DNA of 42,776 bases from Alphaproteobacteria bacterium (GTDB lineage: Bacteria; Pseudomonadota; Alphaproteobacteria; Micavibrionales; Micavibrionaceae): NCBI GenBank assembly GCA_023140215.1, contig JAGLMC010000004.1:1-42776 (forward strand). Direction: 5' to 3'. The notes beneath the pieces were generated by a model. The model was not told the DNA's origin, did not search any database, and was given only the letters and a program-made list of their open reading frames with translations. Numbering within the stretch: position 1 is the stretch's first letter; every line of letters begins with the position of its first letter. The translations under genes were made by a program, and so were the position numbers. Of the stretch, positions 34,789 to 42,776 are shown in pieces.

Positions 34789-36717
34789 ATGTCAGAGGAA
34801 AAATTTGCACCATCTAGTGAAACTCTAAGTAATGCCTTGCTCTCTGAAGAGCAATACGATGAAATGTACGAACGTTCAATTAAAGATCCAGAAGGTTTTT
34901 GGATGGAAATGTCTGATCGCCTTGATTGGTTCAAAAAACCAACAATAGCAAAAAATACAGATTTTACGGGCGATGTATCTATCAAGTGGTATGAAGACGG
35001 CTCTTTAAATGCATGTTATAATTGCATTGACCGTCATTTACCTGAAAAAGAAAACACTACAGCCCTGATCTGGGAAGGCGATGAGCCAAATGTTGATAAG
35101 AAAGTAACATATGGTGAGCTTAAAGATGAAGTGAGCAAACTGGCTAATGCGCTAAAACAACTCGGTGTTAAAAAGGGTGATCGCGTAATACTTTATATGC
35201 CGATGTTATTGGAAGCATGTTATGCCATGCTTGCATGCGCTCGTATTGGTGCAATACATTCTGTCGTTTTCGGAGGGTTTTCAGCAGAAGCTCTTCGCAG
35301 CCGTATTATTGATTGTGAAGCTAAAGTTGTTCTTACATCTAATGAAGGATTACGCGGTAGTAAAAAAATTCACCTCAAAAATAATGTTGATCAGGCAGTT
35401 AAAGATACCTGCGTTGAAAAAGTCATTGTATTGAAACACACAGACTGTGAAATTGACTGGAATGATAATATAGATGTCTGGTGGCATGAGCTTATTAGTG
35501 AGCAAAGTAATGATTGTCCATGTGAAGAAATGAATGCTGAAGATCCTCTTTTCATTCTATATACATCAGGATCAACCGGAGCGCCAAAAGGAGTTCTTCA
35601 TACCACTGGTGGATATATGGTTTATGCTTCTTTGACTCATGAAATCGTATTTGATTACAAGCCGGGTGACGTGTACTGGTGTACAGCAGATGTTGGCTGG
35701 GTAACAGGGCATTCTTACATTGTATATGGTCCATTAGCTAACGGAGCTACATCATTGGTTTTCGAAGGTGTGCCAAATTATCCGGACTGGTCTCGTTTAT
35801 GGCAGGTCGTGGATAAGCATAATGTAAATATCTTCTATACAGCGCCAACAGCTATTCGCGCAATCCTGCGTGAAGGTGATGAATACGTTAAAGCAACAAG
35901 CCGTAAATCATTACGCATTTTAGCTACAGTTGGTGAGCCGATAAATCATGAAGCATGGTTATGGTATTACAATGTTGTAGGTGAAGGCAGATGCCCTATT
36001 ATTGATACATGGTGGCAAACAGAAACGGGCGGGCATATGATTACCCCATTGCCGTGTCATACGTTAAAACCGGGAGTGGCACAAAAACCATTCTTTGGAG
36101 TTCAACCGGCAATTGTTGACGGTGAAGGCAATATTATCGAAGGAGCTTGTGAAGGTAACTTTGCGATACTTGATAGCTGGCCGGGACAAATGCGTACACT
36201 TTACAAAAACCATGATCGCTTTATACAAACATACTTTACGACTTTCCCCGGAAAATATTTTACAGGTGATGGCGTGAAGCGTGATGAAGATGGTGATTAT
36301 AAAATAACAGGACGAGTTGATGATATTATCAATGTTTCCGGTCATCGCTTAGGTACTGCTGAAATTGAAAGTGCAATCAATGGTCAGGTGCTTGTTGCTG
36401 AAAGTGCTGTTGTTGGATATCCACACGAGATCAAGGGACAAGGTATCTTTGCATATATTACATTATTGGAAGGACAAAAACCTACCGATGAAGTAAAGGC
36501 TGATATCGTAAAAGTGGTACGAAGTCAAATTGGCCCTCTTGCTACGCCAGATATCATTCAGTTCACTCCAAGTCTGCCGAAAACACGTTCCGGTAAAATT
36601 ATGCGCCGTATCCTGCGTAAAATTGCCGCCAACGAGTTTGAAGAGCTTGGTGATATATCAACACTTGCAGAACCGGCAGTTGTTGAGGATTTAATTAAAA
36701 ATCGTAAAAAGGCTTAA
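34789..36717 (+). CDS. acsA: Acetyl-CoA synthetase AcsA
   Basis: Activates acetate to acetyl-CoA through acetyl-AMP. The 642-residue protein has the AMP-binding P-loop [11 protein letters not shown] from 258, [10 protein letters not shown] (A5 motif), [20 protein letters not shown] (hinge region), [12 protein letters not shown], and the C-terminal catalytic lysine K603 in TRSGKIMRR, the site normally controlled by acetylation. AGGAG eight to nine bases before ATG supports the start. It is a single-gene unit closed by a strong terminator. With sucC it suggests that acetate and TCA carbon flow are in use. Confidence 0.97.
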   Translation: MSEEKFAPSSETLSNALLSEEQYDEMYERSIKDPEGFWMEMSDRLDWFKKPTIAKNTDFTGDVSIKWYEDGSLNACYNCIDRHLPEKENTTALIWEGDEPNVDKKVTYGELKDEVSKLANALKQLGVKKGDRVILYMPMLLEACYAMLACARIGAIHSVVFGGFSAEALRSRIIDCEAKVVLTSNEGLRGSKKIHLKNNVDQAVKDTCVEKVIVLKHTDCEIDWNDNIDVWWHELISEQSNDCPCEEMNAEDPLFILYTSGSTGAPKGVLHTTGGYMVYASLTHEIVFDYKPGDVYWCTADVGWVTGHSYIVYGPLANGATSLVFEGVPNYPDWSRLWQVVDKHNVNIFYTAPTAIRAILREGDEYVKATSRKSLRILATVGEPINHEAWLWYYNVVGEGRCPIIDTWWQTETGGHMITPLPCHTLKPGVAQKPFFGVQPAIVDGEGNIIEGACEGNFAILDSWPGQMRTLYKNHDRFIQTYFTTFPGKYFTGDGVKRDEDGDYKITGRVDDIINVSGHRLGTAEIESAINGQVLVAESAVVGYPHEIKGQGIFAYITLLEGQKPTDEVKADIVKVVRSQIGPLATPDIIQFTPSLPKTRSGKIMRRILRKIAANEFEELGDISTLAEPAVVEDLIKNRKKA

Positions 36718-36752
36718 GGTTCTTAAGATATAAAATAAAGCTAAATAGATAT

Positions 36753-36784
36753 AAAAGCCCTGTTCATATGAGCGGGGCTTTTTT
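36753..36784 (+). terminator. Rho-independent terminator of acsA
   Basis: AAAAGCCC pairs with GGGCTTTT, an inner stem can extend through GTTC/GAGC, and six T follow. It lies 35 bases past the acsA stop. Confidence 0.88.
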
Positions 36785-36792
36785 AAAACGAG

Positions 36793-36823
36793 AAACGGGG
36801 ACATATTGAACTAATGTGTCCTC
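36793..36823 (+). repeat. Short repeat AAACGGGGACAYATTG, copy 2, with hairpin
   Basis: AAACGGGGACATATTG (36793-36808) matches 7856-7871 on the opposite strand with one transition. Here GGGGACA can pair with TGTGTCCTC at 36815-36823, giving a REP-like hairpin directly after the acsA terminator. The remaining spacer to sspB (to 36974) shows no gene. Confidence 0.45.
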
Positions 36824-36974
36824 ATTATTTCTTATATACCTTTTTGTCCACAGATCTAATCCTTGTACTCTTGTGTGATGCTGGATTTACATCAACTATT
36901 TATGCCATTCATGTAGATGAAGTTATTTAACCCGCGCTTGTTTCTCAAGTGTATTACCTGCCGTGTAAAAAATT

Positions 36975-37478
36975 ATGACTATAGATGAAGATGATATACT
37001 CCGTTATGACCAAATGGTTGAAACTGCTTTGCGTGGTGTTGTCCGGCAGTCCATTGAAGAGGTTATGGAGCACGGTCTTCAAGGAGAGCATCATTTCTAT
37101 ATAACTTTTTTAACAGACTATCAGGGGGTTAATATCCCTGATTATTTGAGAGATAGATATCCGGGTGAAATGACTATTGTTTTGCAATATCAGTTTTCTG
37201 ATTTAGGCGTAGATGATGAAAATATGAAAGTTACGCTCTCGTTTAATAATATTCCTGAAAAATTACAAATTCCATTAGCAGCAATTAGCATTTTTGCTGA
37301 TCCTTCGGTTAATTTTGCACTACAATTCCAGCCACTTGGTGATGATCTTGATGAAGCCGATATTATAGCGGCTCTTGAGGGTGAAGGCGATAACCCGGAC
37401 GATGACGGTTCCGGCGGTGGTAAAAGTAAGGGAATAACGGGAGAGGTAGTTTCTCTCGATCAATTTCGTAAAAAATAA
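36975..37478 (+). CDS. sspB: SspB-like ClpXP specificity adaptor
   Basis: Binds ssrA-tagged or other tagged proteins and tethers them to ClpXP for degradation. The 167-residue protein begins with a helix (DILRYDQMVETALRGVV) followed by HHFYITFLTDYQGVNIP and LRDRYPGEMTIVLQYQF, the SspB substrate-binding beta fold. A flexible Gly/Asp/Ser-rich linker (about 128-153) leads to the short C-terminal ClpX-docking tail EVVSLDQFRKK. The layout matches the alphaproteobacterial SspB form. It stands alone after acsA. I see no strong Shine-Dalgarno or promoter. Confidence 0.92.
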   Translation: MTIDEDDILRYDQMVETALRGVVRQSIEEVMEHGLQGEHHFYITFLTDYQGVNIPDYLRDRYPGEMTIVLQYQFSDLGVDDENMKVTLSFNNIPEKLQIPLAAISIFADPSVNFALQFQPLGDDLDEADIIAALEGEGDNPDDDGSGGGKSKGITGEVVSLDQFRKK

Positions 37479-37542
37479 ATGGGCTGTAGTAGTTATAGCG
37501 TGAGCATTATAAATTCTGTGTTATTGATTTAAAGATCAAATC

Positions 37543-38070
37543 TTAACTGATATATTTAAAAGCTACAGCAATAGCATTATCTGCCACATCTTTTCCCGTT
37601 TCCTCTTCAATGATAACATTAACTAAACCGCTTGCTGCACCAACAGCACCTCCAAACAATGCGCCACCTATAATTCGACCAACCGGTTTTATTTCATCGC
37701 CTGTAAGTCCTTGGTATATATGGTTAACTATTGGAATATGATGAAGCGGATTAATCATATCAATTAAATCTCCAAAGCCGAATTCATCATGTGACTCTTT
37801 TATTTTCTCAATTTGAGTTGTTTCTGTACTTTGATAAGACAATAGTATTTTTTCAAAAGAATCTTCATGTTTTTGAGATTGAATTTGCTCTAAATTTTTC
37901 TCAAGTGCCTGCTTATCACTAATAGTAATTGTTTCCCATTTAGGAACCATTCCACCCATGCGCTCATTTTTAACCATTCTGAGCACTTTTTTGGTTTTTG
38001 TGATGGCATTATTATTCTCATTGCGTTGTGTATTTAACAACGGATATTCACTATTAATCTGCTCTAACAC
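37543..38070 (-). CDS. Conserved-looking glycine-rich protein of unknown function
   Basis: The 175-residue protein has a polar, Lys/Gln-rich N-terminal half and a distinctive C-terminal half. That half contains DLIDMINPLHHIPIVNHIY, LTGDEIKP, a small-residue segment GGALFGGAVGAASGLVN (about 134-150) and EEETGKDVADNAI. The small-residue segment could be a short membrane-inserting hairpin. I recall similar sequences in other alphaproteobacteria but no assigned function. The start is GTG 38070, with AAAGG seven bases upstream. It lies head to head with the response-regulator gene (92-base spacer), so the two may share control, and tail to tail with sspB. Confidence 0.7.
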   Translation of the reverse strand: MLEQINSEYPLLNTQRNENNNAITKTKKVLRMVKNERMGGMVPKWETITISDKQALEKNLEQIQSQKHEDSFEKILLSYQSTETTQIEKIKESHDEFGFGDLIDMINPLHHIPIVNHIYQGLTGDEIKPVGRIIGGALFGGAVGAASGLVNVIIEEETGKDVADNAIAVAFKYIS

Positions 38071-38162
38071 TATTACACCTTTCTTTCCGTGTTTTTCGTT
38101 GCAAGCTTTGTGCCGGAAAGATTTATTGTATAGTTATTGCTAAACATGTTTAAACTTAAAAT

Positions 38163-38738
38163 ATGAAAAAATTAATGATTGTTGAGAAGGATAATTTTGC
38201 CGGAGTAGCTCTGGAACAGATGCTCATGAAAAAAGAGCTTAATGATTTTTGCTCGGTGGTAAATGATATTGGCTCTACAGATAATATTTATCTTTATATT
38301 AAAGATAAGCAAAATGTTTTACCTTCTGGAATTTCTATCAAACAAAGCGATCAATTTGAAAAGCCATTGCGTATTGGTGCGCTTTTAGATCGTATTTATA
38401 AATATATAAATGCTAAAAATATTCCTATACAAGATCATATATTGTTAATTGGTATTTATGAGCTTGATTCCAGACATAATACGTTGAAACATCGTCAGAC
38501 AAATGCCGTCATTCGGTTAACTGATAAAGAAACCCATATTCTTCAATATCTTGCTAATAGTGCCGGAGCTTTTGTTGAACGTCAGGCTTTACTTGATGAG
38601 GTTTGGGGATATGCACAAAATGTTGAAACTCACACATTGGAAACACATATATACAGATTAAGACAAAAAATTGAGAAAAATCCTGCAAAACCGGAGCTTC
38701 TTATTACAATTGAACGAGGTTATAAGCTCAATATATAA
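38163..38738 (+). CDS. Atypical OmpR-type response regulator with degenerate receiver
   Basis: The C-terminal half (about 95-191) is a good winged-helix DNA-binding domain: RLTDKETHILQYLA, LLDEVWGYAQNVETHTLETHIYRLRQKIE and TIERGYKL. The N-terminal half is only about 80 residues and starts like a receiver (MKKLMIVEKDN). It lacks the phospho-acceptor Asp strand and the surrounding acidic residues, although a KPLRIGALLDRI segment matches the lysine/alpha-5 region. It is therefore probably not controlled by phosphorylation, and no histidine kinase is nearby. The 191-residue length is shorter than the usual 220-240. DNA binding is likely; the target may include the divergent gene at 37543-38070. 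Confidence 0.82.
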   Translation: MKKLMIVEKDNFAGVALEQMLMKKELNDFCSVVNDIGSTDNIYLYIKDKQNVLPSGISIKQSDQFEKPLRIGALLDRIYKYINAKNIPIQDHILLIGIYELDSRHNTLKHRQTNAVIRLTDKETHILQYLANSAGAFVERQALLDEVWGYAQNVETHTLETHIYRLRQKIEKNPAKPELLITIERGYKLNI

Positions 38739-38777
38739 ATGATAGGATTAGAAAAGTTTATTCATAATTTGGATTAA

Positions 38778-39203
38778 TTAGTGAATAATGGGAGGGAAAA
38801 AATGTGTTTGTTTACTTGAACGCATAGGATTATCATATGCTGTTATAATTTCAAGAAATCCCTTTGTAGTTTCGGTAAAGTTAAAAAGTAAATTTTTCTT
38901 TTCAGGAAAAGCAATAGATAATTCTTTTAAAGTAATAGCTAATTCTTCAGTATCTCCTATAGAAAGTTCAATCATACCTTTAGAATTATCTTCAAGTTCG
39001 ACAAAGAAAAGGCAAGAAAAGGTTCCGTCTTGATATGATATTATTCCATTATATTTAATTAAAACTAGAGAATTAAGATTTTCTATTTTAAATTCTAATT
39101 CTTCATTTTTAGCACCATCAGGAGTTGCAATATCTGATTCTTTAGATTCTAATTTTTCAGATTCTAATTTTGCAAAAATTTGTCTAAGTTTTTCACTTAA
39201 CAT
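38778..39203 (-). CDS. Hypothetical protein
   Basis: The 141-residue acidic protein has an N-terminal Lys/Glu coiled-coil-like helix (1-25). It continues with a predicted alternating beta/alpha region (SLVLIKYNGIISYQDGTFSCLFFVEL, split by polar turns) and a proline-ending tail (HFFPPIIH). No signal peptide, membrane span or known motif is seen. The DNA is very A/T-rich, and the Shine-Dalgarno is poor. Its 3' end converges on the response-regulator gene with a 39-base gap. It is a likely but lineage-restricted gene; I do not recognise it. Confidence 0.55.
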   Translation of the reverse strand: MLSEKLRQIFAKLESEKLESKESDIATPDGAKNEELEFKIENLNSLVLIKYNGIISYQDGTFSCLFFVELEDNSKGMIELSIGDTEELAITLKELSIAFPEKKNLLFNFTETTKGFLEIITAYDNPMRSSKQTHFFPPIIH

Positions 39204-39315
39204 TGTTTAAATTTCTTTGGAGGTTATTTGTTATTAAACACTACATACATTGGTATTATGAAAACCGCAAGCTTTTTATTTATTTTCTGATATCGTCACT
39301 GTATTTTTAAAGTAG

Positions 39316-41079
39316 TTACATTCTGTCTGGTATTTCAATTCCCAGCAAATCAAGAACTAATTCCAACTGTTTATAGGTTAGATCACACAATGCAAGACGA
39401 CTTGCTCGTAAGTCTTTATTTTTCTCGGATAAAATATGGCAGGACGCATAAAAACTACTAAATCCTTGTGCGAGTCTAAATGCATAGTCACATAAAACAT
39501 GTGGTGTATAATTTTTAAGTGCTATTTTAAAATGATCCGGCAATTCGGAAAGTAAAAGTGCCAGCGTCCGATCTTCATCTTTAATAAGAATGTCTATTTT
39601 ATTATCAGCAATATATTTTTGAGTTTGATCTTGAGTCTGAGTTTGAACTTGAGCCTTACGCAACAATGATTTAATACGTACCGCCTGATAGAGCAAATAC
39701 GGTCCTGTTTTACCTTCAAAAGATATAAGGCGATCAAGATCAAAAATATAATTCGATTGTCGCGGATTTTGTAAATCAGCAAATTTAATGGCAGAAATTG
39801 CGATTTTATGCGCTATTGATTTATGCTCTTGCTTGTCCAAGTCTTTGGCTAAATTTGCTTCATCCAGCCTGAATTGAGCTTTCTCAATTCCCATTGAAAT
39901 TAAATCTTCCAGCTTCATTATTCCGCCTGCACGGGTTTTAAATGGCTTACCATCCATGCCATTCATAGTTCCAAAACCAGCAAAAATAAGCTCAACAGTT
40001 TCAGGTAATAATTTAGCCTTATATGCAGCACGGAAAAGTTGTTCAAAATGCAAGCTTTGTCGCTGGTCAGTGCAATATAAAATTTTAACCGGATTATGGG
40101 TTTGCATTCTATCTATTATAGTACCCATATCCGTTGTGCTATACATAACCGCACCATCGCTTTTAAGCAAAATCAAAGGCGGAATTTCTTTTTTATCACT
40201 ATTCTCTTTAATTGGAATAATAATTGCGTCATTACTTTCTTCAGCAATTTTTTTGTCTTTCAGTGTTTTAATCATTGGGGCAATTAAATCATGTACGCAA
40301 GCTTCACCCTTCCATTCATCAAAATGTACGCCAAGTAAATCAAAATTCTTTTTCATGCCTTCAATAGAAACATTAACAAACTGCTCCCATGCTTTTCTAT
40401 AAACTGCATCTCCGTTTTGAAGTTTTTTTGTAGCTAGACGCGCTTTTTCCATGCGCGTTTTATCTTCTTTACAAGCTTTAGCTGAAGCGGGATAAATTTC
40501 TTCCAAGTCTTCAGCCGTAATAAATTGTCCGATGATACCGCGCTCTTCCAGCTCGGAAAGTACCATTCCTACAGGTGTTCCCCAATCTCCAATATGCACA
40601 TCACCGATTGTATTATAACCGGCAAATGCACAAATACGGCGTAAAGAATCTCCAATAATAGAAGCACGTAAATGCCCTACATGCATGGGCTTTGCAATAT
40701 TAGGGCCTCCATAATCAAGCACAAATGTTTGCCCGTCAAAAAGCATATTTACGCCGAAACGCTTATCAAGAGTGCTACCAACAAGATATGCTGATAAATA
40801 TTCATCCGTAATATCCAGATTAATAAAGCCGGGGCCGGCGATTTCAACTTTTGAAAATTCATCACGCTTGCAAAGTATATCAATTATATTTTGTGCAATT
40901 TCACGAGGATTCTTTTTAGCACCATTGTTTTTTTTTGCTGCTGCCATAGCACCGTTACACTGAAATTGGCATAAATCCGGACGATCAGATACACGCACAG
41001 TTCCAAGCTCAACAGAGAATCCTTGTGATGTAAAAGCTTCCCCGACAATGTTTGATAATTTTTCTACAAGCGATGTCAT
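39316..41079 (-). CDS. argS: Arginyl-tRNA synthetase
   Basis: Class I synthetase that charges tRNA-Arg. The 587-residue protein has the N-terminal Add1 tRNA-recognition domain, the HIGH motif as HVGH at 133-136 in NIAKPMHVGHLRAS, and the GTMNGMDGKPFKTRAGG segment. ArgRS commonly lacks a canonical KMSKS there, so its absence is not a defect. A C-terminal DALR anticodon-binding domain (about 460-587) is present. The length is normal. It starts three bases after the elbB stop, suggesting gyrB-elbB-argS run as a co-directional group. Confidence 0.96.
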   Translation of the reverse strand: MTSLVEKLSNIVGEAFTSQGFSVELGTVRVSDRPDLCQFQCNGAMAAAKKNNGAKKNPREIAQNIIDILCKRDEFSKVEIAGPGFINLDITDEYLSAYLVGSTLDKRFGVNMLFDGQTFVLDYGGPNIAKPMHVGHLRASIIGDSLRRICAFAGYNTIGDVHIGDWGTPVGMVLSELEERGIIGQFITAEDLEEIYPASAKACKEDKTRMEKARLATKKLQNGDAVYRKAWEQFVNVSIEGMKKNFDLLGVHFDEWKGEACVHDLIAPMIKTLKDKKIAEESNDAIIIPIKENSDKKEIPPLILLKSDGAVMYSTTDMGTIIDRMQTHNPVKILYCTDQRQSLHFEQLFRAAYKAKLLPETVELIFAGFGTMNGMDGKPFKTRAGGIMKLEDLISMGIEKAQFRLDEANLAKDLDKQEHKSIAHKIAISAIKFADLQNPRQSNYIFDLDRLISFEGKTGPYLLYQAVRIKSLLRKAQVQTQTQDQTQKYIADNKIDILIKDEDRTLALLLSELPDHFKIALKNYTPHVLCDYAFRLAQGFSSFYASCHILSEKNKDLRASRLALCDLTYKQLELVLDLLGIEIPDRM

Positions 41080-41082
41080 TTT

Positions 41083-41739
41083 TTACGATAGCTCCAAAAT
41101 AGCCTTTACCAAACTATCAGTTTCTTGAGCGATATCACTAATTCGCGCATCCAGCATATAGCATGGAGAGGTAACAATTTTATTATCGCGATCAATGCAA
41201 ATTTCTCCGTGATTTGTTTTTTCATGATATGAACTAAATTTTTCAATCAGTGAAGACATTTCCTTGTTTTGGCCAATTGTTACCTTCACATTAGAAAGAA
41301 GTCTGGCAATCATCACTGGCGCAATACATAAAGCTCCGATTGGTTTTTTAACATCGTATGTGCTTTTAATTGCGCGCTCTACCAGATCATTTACTATGAA
41401 ATCCTGCCCGTCTATAGCTAAAGTAAATAATGTCTTTGCTGCACCAAATCCTCCCGGTAAGATCAGTGCATCATAATCAGCCGGATCATATTCAACTAAA
41501 GGTTTTATATCTCCCCGACAAATTCTTGCAGCCTCAACCATTACATTGCGATCTTCGTTCATTTCTTCATCAGTAATATGATTAATGACATTATGTTGCT
41601 TAATGTCAGGCGCAAAACATTGATAAAATGCATCCTGACGATCAATAGCTAATAATGTCATTACTGCTTCATGAATCTCTGAGCCATCTTTTGCTCCACA
41701 ACCGGATAAAACTACTGCAATTTTCTTTTTATTGCTCAT
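41083..41739 (-). CDS. elbB: Class-I glutamine amidotransferase-like glyoxalase ElbB
   Basis: DJ-1/PfpI-type protein of 218 residues. The N-terminus is IAVVLSGCGAKDGSEIHEAV, followed by YDALILPGGFGAAKTL, the nucleophile-elbow cysteine C138 in GALCIAPVMIA, and VTSPCYMLDA near the C-terminus. The E. coli homologue has glyoxalase activity and has been linked to isoprenoid pathways; its true role is unsettled. All family motifs are present. It lies 26 bases after gyrB and three before argS. Confidence 0.92.
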   Translation of the reverse strand: MSNKKKIAVVLSGCGAKDGSEIHEAVMTLLAIDRQDAFYQCFAPDIKQHNVINHITDEEMNEDRNVMVEAARICRGDIKPLVEYDPADYDALILPGGFGAAKTLFTLAIDGQDFIVNDLVERAIKSTYDVKKPIGALCIAPVMIARLLSNVKVTIGQNKEMSSLIEKFSSYHEKTNHGEICIDRDNKIVTSPCYMLDARISDIAQETDSLVKAILELS

Positions 41740-41765
41740 ATTTTTTCAGCTCTCTTTATTTTCTT

Positions 41766-42776
41766 TTAAGTATCTACGTCTGCTTTTAACGCATTATCTT
41801 GAATAAATTCACGGCGTGGCTCTACCACATCACCCATGAGCGTTGAGAAGATTTCATCAGCTTTCACAGCATCGGATACCTCAACTTGCAAAAGTGTACG
41901 CACATTTGGATCAAGCGTTGTTTCCCATAGTTGCTCCGGATTCATCTCACCAAGACCTTTGTAACGGGAAATTGTTAGTCCTTTGCGTCCGAGCTCCTGA
42001 ATTTTATCATAAAGCGCAGCAGGGCCATTAACTTTAGCCAATATTTTCTCACCGCTGCGAATTTCAATAGCGGTTTTGAAAACATCTGCCAGCCATTCTT
42101 TAACACCGTGAAGTCTGCGTGCATCTGCGCTACGAATTTGATCTACTGACAGGCGTACTTTTTGAGTTATTCCGCGATGTATACGTTTGAGAATATAGCC
42201 ATCTTCTTGTGTAAATGTTCCTTGCCATGTTTTAGCATTTTTTGCAGCAATTACATTCAAGCGTTGTGCTACTTTATCAGCATAATCCTGACCAAGATCG
42301 TCTTTCTCAAAAATTTCATCATCGAATGCACCGGCAATTGCAATTTGTTCAACCATACGACGGTTTCCTGCTTTGCGGGTTAAAGCATTAATTGAGCTAC
42401 GTATTTTACGAGCCTGTACTAAAAGATATCTAAAATCATTTCCGCTACGAACATCTCCTTGACCATCAACAACAATCATATCTGATACAGATGTATCAAT
42501 AAGATAATCCTCCAAAGAACGCTCATCCTTTAAATATAGTTCATTAGAATTTCCACGCTTAACTTTGAAAAGCGGGGGTTGAGCAATATATAAATAGCCA
42601 CGCTCGATAATTTCCGGCATGTAGCGGAAAAAGAATGTTAAGAGTAATGTTCTAATATGTGATCCATCCACGTCCGCATCTGTCATAATTACAATTTTGT
42701 GATATCGTGCTTTTTCAATATTAAATTATTCTGCTCCTATCGAAGTACCAAGCGCAGTTATAAGCGTTCCAATTTG
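41766..42776 (-). pseudogene. gyrB: DNA gyrase subunit B, C-terminal part, with an in-frame stop
   Basis: The 337 codons to the window edge encode the Toprim region and C-terminal domain of GyrB: QIGTLITALGTSIGAE, then a stop, then FNIEKARYHKIVIMTDADVDGSH and the rest (LKDERSLEDYLI, GEMNPEQLWETTLDP). The stop TAA at 42726-42728 falls where GyrB normally has Glu (GAEEFNIEKARYHK), so one G-to-T change from GAA explains it. The remaining 300-odd codons are open and well conserved. GyrB is essential. This is therefore a sequencing or assembly error, a recent mutation in a duplicate, or restart at the internal ATG (42686). The 5' part is outside the window. Confidence 0.85.

Noticed and set aside
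37493-37512. TTATAGCG..GCATTATAA resembling the left end of the MITE-like element
   Set aside because: Only about eight bases match directly, with no second arm or flanking duplication, so chance is likely.
39316-41079. Missing KMSKS motif in ArgS
   Set aside because: Many arginyl-tRNA synthetases naturally lack it. The MNGMDGKPFKTRAGG segment fills its place.
41766-42776. Reassigned stop codon (alternative genetic code) to explain the gyrB TAA
   Set aside because: TAA ends many intact genes in the window, and no other gene has an internal TAA, so recoding is not supported.

Overview
The window is an AT-rich, gene-dense bacterial chromosome segment with about 31 protein genes, one tRNA, little spacer DNA and no phage, CRISPR or complete insertion sequence. 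It looks alphaproteobacterial. Supporting signs are the lptB-rpoN pair, the SspB protein with the C-terminal alpha-type tail, an AddA/AddB (not RecBCD) recombination pair preceded by a MurU-like nucleotidyltransferase, cmk-rpsA, a separate ArgS/ElbB/GyrB run, and heat-shock promoters of the alphaproteobacterial CTTGA-N17-CTATA style. Low GC, hydrogenase maturation genes and an OFA-type carboxylate transporter suggest an uncultured, host-associated or anaerobic lineage (for example a gut alphaproteobacterium). That placement is inference.

Layout. 1-206: decayed end of a LysE/RhtB exporter. 225-3806 (+): lptB, rpoN (sigma-54), pheA and a small internally duplicated protein. 3943-7737 (+): ftsK, lolA and recR. 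7730-7855: a 106-bp element with terminal inverted repeats flanked by 10-bp direct repeats. 7885-10061 (-): serA and an Hsp20 chaperone with a long leader resembling a ROSE RNA thermometer. 10303-12693 (+): hypC-hypD-hypE. 12725-16285 (+): glmM, thiD, purA. 16387-19086 (+): a pseudokinase-like membrane protein and a small membrane partner. 19220-19295 (+): tRNA-Ala(GGC). 19396-19456: first copy of a 61-bp dispersed repeat. 19542-21599 (-): groEL and groES, with a sigma-32-type promoter and a CIRCE-like operator upstream. 21995-23272 (+): OFA transporter. 23324-27406 (-): sucC, second copy of the 61-bp repeat, rpsA, cmk. 27543-34635 (+): MurU-like gene, addB, addA. 34789-36717 (+): acsA with a clear terminator. 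36975-39203: sspB, an unknown glycine-rich protein, an atypical response regulator and an unknown small protein. 39316-42776 (-): argS, elbB and the 3' part of gyrB, which carries an in-frame stop codon.

How it fits together. Most genes are housekeeping: envelope (lptB, lolA, glmM, murU-like), chromosome handling (ftsK, recR, addAB, gyrB), translation (rpsA, argS, tRNA-Ala), protein quality control (groESL, hsp20, sspB) and central metabolism (serA, pheA, purA, cmk, sucC, acsA). hypCDE imply a [NiFe] hydrogenase encoded elsewhere.

The most interesting points are: (1) a coherent heat-shock layer of two matching promoters, an SD-sequestering hairpin and a CIRCE-like palindrome; (2) three families of small non-coding repeats; (3) an unnamed pseudokinase/membrane-protein pair; (4) a nonsense codon in gyrB; (5) a ThiD lacking the usual active-site cysteine. 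I saw no convincing complete novel defence or mobile system. The pseudokinase pair is the best candidate for undescribed protein biology.
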